The position numbers and the translations under genes were made by a program. The notes under the pieces were generated by a model. That model worked only from the letters and a program-made list of their open reading frames with translations. It did no database searches and was not told the DNA's origin. This document shows positions 30,022 through 32,916 of a stretch of 32,916 bases of DNA, one piece after another. The number at the start of each line of letters is the position of its first letter. Within the stretch, counting starts at the first letter, position 1. The DNA is from Candidatus Dormiibacterota bacterium (GTDB lineage Bacteria > Chloroflexota > Dormibacteria > Dormibacterales > Dormibacteraceae): NCBI GenBank assembly GCA_955652705.1, contig CATPBK010000085.1, positions 1 through 32,916 of the forward strand, read 5' to 3'.

Positions 30022-30770
30022 CCTACTGGTTCATGCGCTGGCTGGTGCGCTTCATCGCGAGGACCTACCTGGCCGGCGGCCTCCTCGAAGTGGACGGTGT
30101 CGAGAACGTGCCTCGCAGCGGCGCCTTGCTCGTCTGCGCCAACCACACCTCGACAGTCGATCCCCCGCTGCTGCCTGCCTTCCTGCCCCGCGCGGACAGC
30201 TGGAGCATGGGCAAGAAGGAGTACTTCGACAACTGGTTTGTGAATTGGGTCTTCCGCCGCTACCACGCTTTTCCGGTCGTCCGTCACACGGCCGACCGGG
30301 CTGCCCTCCGGCGGGCGACCGAAATCCTGCGGGCTGGGCACGTCCTGGTCCTCTACCCCGAGGGGACCCGGATCACGCAGGGTGGCCTCCACCGGCCCGA
30401 ACCGGGCGCCGGCTTCCTGGCCAAGCTGACAGGCGCGCCCATCCTGCCGGTCGGCTTGATCGGGACCCGCGAAGCCTTCCCGAAGGGCAGCCTGCTCCCG
30501 CGCCGGCAGAGGGTGCAAGTCCGCTTCGGAAAGCCCTTCAAGCTCCGGGCAGAGCGTCGGGGGGGAGCGTCGGGGGAAGGGCTGCGCCCGGCCGACGCGA
30601 TGGGGGGGCCCTCCCCCCTTGCCCGAAGCGAGAACCAGGAACTGGCCGACGCGATCATGCTCGAGATCGCAGAGCTCCTGCCGCCCGAGCTGCGAGGCGT
30701 GTTCTCAGACCTGGACGGCTGGCGGCAGCGGGTGGGCTCGCTGATCGAGCCCGTAAGGGCCTCGGCCTAG
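30018..30770 (+). CDS. plsC: 1-acyl-sn-glycerol-3-phosphate acyltransferase
   Basis: Adds the second acyl chain to lysophosphatidic acid at the membrane. 250 residues. Motifs: CANHTSTVDPPLLPAF (HxxxxD catalytic pair), GKKEYFDNWFVNW, VLYPEGTRI (the EGTR substrate motif), and APILPVGLIGTREAFPKGS. An unusual Gly/Ser-rich loop (RGGASGEGLRPADAMGGPSP) before the C-terminal helix contains short G-runs and could be a hypervariable segment. It is coupled to cmk by ATGA. Its TAG stop overlaps the stop of the convergent ATPase gene in a shared CTAG, leaving no space for a terminator. Confidence 0.93.
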   Translation: MTYWFMRWLVRFIARTYLAGGLLEVDGVENVPRSGALLVCANHTSTVDPPLLPAFLPRADSWSMGKKEYFDNWFVNWVFRRYHAFPVVRHTADRAALRRATEILRAGHVLVLYPEGTRITQGGLHRPEPGAGFLAKLTGAPILPVGLIGTREAFPKGSLLPRRQRVQVRFGKPFKLRAERRGGASGEGLRPADAMGGPSPLARSENQELADAIMLEIAELLPPELRGVFSDLDGWRQRVGSLIEPVRASA

Positions 30771-32074
30771 CCGGCGGAGGGCTTGGCCCAGTCGGCTTCC
30801 ACGACGTTTCCGAGCGCCGGGTTGAAGCACGCGTCGAAAGCTTCCTTGATGCTCTGCGGCGTCAGGCGGGGCGGCTGGCCGCGGTAGGCAGCGAGGTCGA
30901 CCAGCCGTGCCACGATCTGGCGCGGGTGGGAGCCGCGCAGTGGCTTCTTGCCGTAGAGCTGGAGAAGGTAAGGCACCGCGCGTTCGTCGTACGGCACCTC
31001 GTGCAGCTCACACTCGAACTTCAAGATTCGCGAGTAAGCCTCCGGCGAAGGGTTGCCGATGCCGATCTTGTAGGCCATGCGGCGCAGGAACGCCTCGTCA
31101 ACCAGGGAGCTGGGCGAGATGTTGGTCGAGAAGACGACCTGGCAGAAGAAGGGCACCTGGATCTTGCGGCCGGACGCGGACAGATCCTGGAAGTCGTACC
31201 TCTTCTCCATGGGGACGATGAAGCGGTTCAGGAGCCGCATCGGGGCGACCTCCTGGCGACCGAAGTCGTCGATCACGAACACGCCGCCGTTGGCCTTCCA
31301 CTGGAGCGGGGCCTCGTAGTAGCGGTTGGTGGCGTCGTAGTTGAGGTCGAGCTGGCTCAGCTGCAGCTCACCACCGGCGGTGACGTGCGGCCGCTCGCAG
31401 CGCAGGTAGCGCTTGTCGGCGGGCTGGCTCCCCTCGGCGGCCTTGTGGTAGACGGGGTCGACGAGGCGGATGATCTCTTCGCCGACCGCGATGGAGTGGG
31501 GGATCTCGATGGGCTCGCCCATCAGCAGGGCCATCCGCTCGGTGATCGTGCTCTTGCCGTTGCCCGGCGCACCGAAGATGAAGAGCGAGGCGCGGGAGAC
31601 CATGGCGCCCCCGATCTGGTCGATGACGTGGTCCTCGAGCTCGAGGTTGCCGAGCGCGGTCTTCAGCCTGTCGCCGGAGATCGAAGCCTTCTCCAAGTCC
31701 TGTGCCTGCACCAGCTCCAGGTAGTCGTCGAAGGCGACCGGGCAGGCCCCCAGGTAGCGCGTCTGCACCGTGGAGAGCTCGGCCGAGCGCTGCCGCCCGG
31801 CGGTGCTCACCTCGTACGCCATCCGCTCTGGGATCGGCAGCCCTTCCAGGCCCTCCTCGCTGGCGAAGCCGGGCGAGTTCATGAGCTGGGACTTTTCGAA
31901 CTCGGAGATGAGCGGCTGGATCGTGTCGAAGGGCAGGCCGAGGCGCTCGGAGAGGGCATGGCCGCTCAACCGGTCGGAAAACGCGAGAGTGCGCAGCACC
32001 AGGCTGGACACCAGGTCCCGCCGCAGGTTCAGGTCGTCCAGCGTGGTGGGGGCGCCGAGGGTCGCAACGGCCAT
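30767..32074 (-). CDS. winged-helix + AAA ATPase (MoxR/AAA_5-like)
   Basis: A 435-residue ATPase of unknown task. The N terminus (residues 12-100) looks like a winged-helix DNA- or protein-binding domain (LVLRTLAFSDRLSGHALSER, LPFDTIQPLISEFEKS). The AAA module has Walker A FGAPGNGKST (167-176), Walker B GGVFVIDDFG (263-272), sensor 1 Asn in VVFSTNIS (residue 318), an Arg pair in AFLRRMAYKI (331-332) as finger, and a C-terminal lid with LRGSHPRQIVARLVDLA. This type is found in Chloroflexota, Cyanobacteria and relatives, sometimes near secretion or pilus genes; here it stands alone, leftward, between plsC and dinG. The start at 32074 is chosen because the upstream frame is antisense to dinG and a TATAGT box lies just before it. 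Confidence 0.85.
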   Translation of the reverse strand: MAVATLGAPTTLDDLNLRRDLVSSLVLRTLAFSDRLSGHALSERLGLPFDTIQPLISEFEKSQLMNSPGFASEEGLEGLPIPERMAYEVSTAGRQRSAELSTVQTRYLGACPVAFDDYLELVQAQDLEKASISGDRLKTALGNLELEDHVIDQIGGAMVSRASLFIFGAPGNGKSTITERMALLMGEPIEIPHSIAVGEEIIRLVDPVYHKAAEGSQPADKRYLRCERPHVTAGGELQLSQLDLNYDATNRYYEAPLQWKANGGVFVIDDFGRQEVAPMRLLNRFIVPMEKRYDFQDLSASGRKIQVPFFCQVVFSTNISPSSLVDEAFLRRMAYKIGIGNPSPEAYSRILKFECELHEVPYDERAVPYLLQLYGKKPLRGSHPRQIVARLVDLAAYRGQPPRLTPQSIKEAFDACFNPALGNVVEADWAKPSAG

Positions 32075-32086
32075 TTGGCGCAGGGA

Positions 32087-32092
32087 ACTATA
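32087..32092 (-). promoter_or_regulatory. -10 box of the leftward ATPase gene
   Basis: On the minus strand TATAGT occupies 32092-32087. The expected +1 is 32080, six bases before the start codon at 32074. The -35 is weak. It lies back to back with the dinG promoter. Confidence 0.45.
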
Positions 32093-32143
32093 GCCGAGTC
32101 TCCGCCGTTTACCGCGATCGTTCGACGGCCTCACGCGGCGCAC

Positions 32144-32149
32144 TAAAAT
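32144..32149 (+). promoter_or_regulatory. -10 box of dinG
   Basis: TAAAAT, the same hexamer as before hisS. The expected +1 is near 32156, seven bases before the TTG start at 32163. No convincing -35. Confidence 0.5.
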
Positions 32150-32162
32150 CCCGGCACCAGGC

Positions 32163-32916
32163 TTGGAGTACGTCGCCCTCGACCTCGAAACGACCGGCCT
32201 CGACCCCGTGCACGATCGCGTCATCGAGGTCGGCGCGGTGGCGTTCGACCACCAGACGGTGCTCGCGACCCTGGAAAGGCTCGTCGATCCGGGGCGCTCG
32301 GTCCCGGAGGCGGTGCTCCGCCTGACCGGCATCAACCCCACGCTCCTGCGCGGAGCCGCGTCCCTCCCACAGGCGATCGGTGAGCTGGCCGAGCTGCTCC
32401 GAGGGCGCCAGCCGGTCGGGCACGGCAGCACGCTGGACGTCGAGTTCCTGACGGCGGCCGGCGCCTGGACGGCGGGCGACGAGATCATCGATACCCTCGA
32501 CGTCGCGCGCATTCTGCTGCCCGGGTCGCACAGCCACAGCCTCCCCGCGCTGGCGGCGGAGCTCGGGCTGGAGCAGCCGCGGCCGCACCGCGCCTTCGAC
32601 GACGCCGGCGCGACCCGGCAGCTGTTCCTGCGGCTCCGGGAGGTGGCGGGAGCCCTGGACGAGTCCATCAAGGAATCGATGCTGGCGCTGGTGGCGCCCT
32701 ACACCTGGGCGATCGCGCGATTTTTCGCCGACGCCCTGACGGCGCCGGTGCCTGCCCTGCCGTACCCGCGCCCTCCGGCGCCTGCCCAGGAGGTGGGGGC
32801 CAAACGGGCGGCGCCCGCGTGGAGCCTCCCCGCCTTGAGCGCCCTGCTCTCGCCCGGAGGGCCGCTCGCGACCGCCTTTCCCGAGTACGAGCAGCGCGAC
32901 GCGCAGGTCCAGATGC
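32163..32916 (+). CDS. dinG: DinG-type helicase with N-terminal DEDDh exonuclease, 5' part only
   Basis: Partial: runs off the window end. The first ~165 residues form a DnaQ-like 3'-5' exonuclease with all DEDDh residues visible: ALDLETTGL (Asp, Glu), VGHGSTLDVEFL (Asp), and HRAFDDAGAT (His, Asp). A Pro/Ala-rich linker follows (near PALPYPRPPAPAQ), and the last visible stretch FPEYEQRDAQVQM is the start of the DinG/XPD helicase domain (the R-x-x-Q motif before Walker A). This is the Gram-positive DinG architecture, where the exonuclease part is real but helicase activity has been lost in some members; that cannot be judged here. TTG 32163 gives MEYVALDLETTG. Confidence 0.9.
   Translation, partial: MEYVALDLETTGLDPVHDRVIEVGAVAFDHQTVLATLERLVDPGRSVPEAVLRLTGINPTLLRGAASLPQAIGELAELLRGRQPVGHGSTLDVEFLTAAGAWTAGDEIIDTLDVARILLPGSHSHSLPALAAELGLEQPRPHRAFDDAGATRQLFLRLREVAGALDESIKESMLALVAPYTWAIARFFADALTAPVPALPYPRPPAPAQEVGAKRAAPAWSLPALSALLSPGGPLATAFPEYEQRDAQVQM

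Noticed and set aside
30245-32146. 633-codon open frame on the plus strand across plsC and the ATPase gene
   Set aside because: Antisense shadow of a clear AAA ATPase plus an out-of-frame piece of plsC; composition is typical of GC-driven open frames.
1-32916. CRISPR array, tRNA or rRNA genes
   Set aside because: No regularly spaced direct repeats and no tRNA or rRNA signature were seen on either strand by eye; a tRNAscan/Infernal run was not possible.

Overview
The window is a dense, GC-rich (by eye about two thirds G+C) stretch of bacterial chromosome made almost entirely of housekeeping genes. Most neighbours overlap by 4-17 bp (ATGA, GTGA or TTG...TAG joints), and TTG and GTG starts are very common. 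The gene set and order (hisS-aspS, alaS-ruvX-DUF1292-mltG-aroE, aroC-aroK-aroB-aroQ-efp-Asp23-nusB-xseB, tlyA-nadK-recN, scpA-scpB-pseudouridine synthase-cmk-plsC, and a DinG with a fused exonuclease) is that of a Terrabacteria-type genome. Nothing seen points to an outer membrane. My best guess is a soil lineage near Candidatus Dormibacterota or Chloroflexota. This is an inference from gene content and protein style; no database was searched. No rRNA, tRNA, CRISPR array, phage or transposase gene was recognised.

Layout. 1-1.6 kb: a small lipoprotein, then a leftward DinB-like protein and pdxH. 1.6-4.7 kb: hisS-aspS, with aspS carrying the residues of a non-discriminating AspRS. 4.7-5.1 kb: a structured non-coding stretch (possible 6S RNA) followed by repeat copy A. 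5.1-7.3 kb: a tightly coupled operon of three small membrane or stress proteins (two resemble YtxG and YtxH), an RsbW-like anti-sigma factor with a degraded ATP site, and a SigB/SigF-type sigma factor. 7.3-13.35 kb: alaS, an FtsA-like actin-fold ATPase, a large single-span membrane protein, ruvX and a DUF1292 gene. 13.34-13.58 kb: repeat copy B. 13.6-20.2 kb: mltG, five shikimate-pathway genes interrupted by a prepilin peptidase and a PH-domain protein, and efp. 20.2-26.6 kb: Asp23, nusB, xseB, a DUF212 membrane protein, a lipoprotein, tlyA, nadK, recN, a headless ketopantoate reductase and a PIG-L deacetylase. 26.63-26.82 kb: an inverted-repeat element between convergent genes. 26.8-32.9 kb: a leftward lipoprotein, scpA-scpB-rluB-cmk-plsC, a leftward winged-helix/AAA ATPase and the start of dinG.

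How the parts work together. The window groups translation (three aminoacyl-tRNA synthetases, EF-P, NusB, TlyA, a pseudouridine synthase), aromatic biosynthesis (steps 2, 3, 4, 5 and 7 of the shikimate pathway), chromosome maintenance (RecN, ScpAB, RuvX, XseB, DinG) and the envelope (MltG, PlsC, lipoproteins, FtsA-like ATPase, prepilin peptidase).

Most unusual content. Repeats A and B are about 90% identical over a 162-bp gap-free stretch. Each is closed by a 19-bp inverted repeat, and the two copies differ at two positions that change on both arms so that pairing is kept. Each ends within 10 bp of the start of an envelope gene. Other points worth attention: the anti-sigma factor lacks its ATP-binding residues; EF-P carries Arg at its loop tip; -10 boxes sit almost on top of start codons (leaderless style); several genes appear to start at CTG; and panE lacks its NADPH-binding half.
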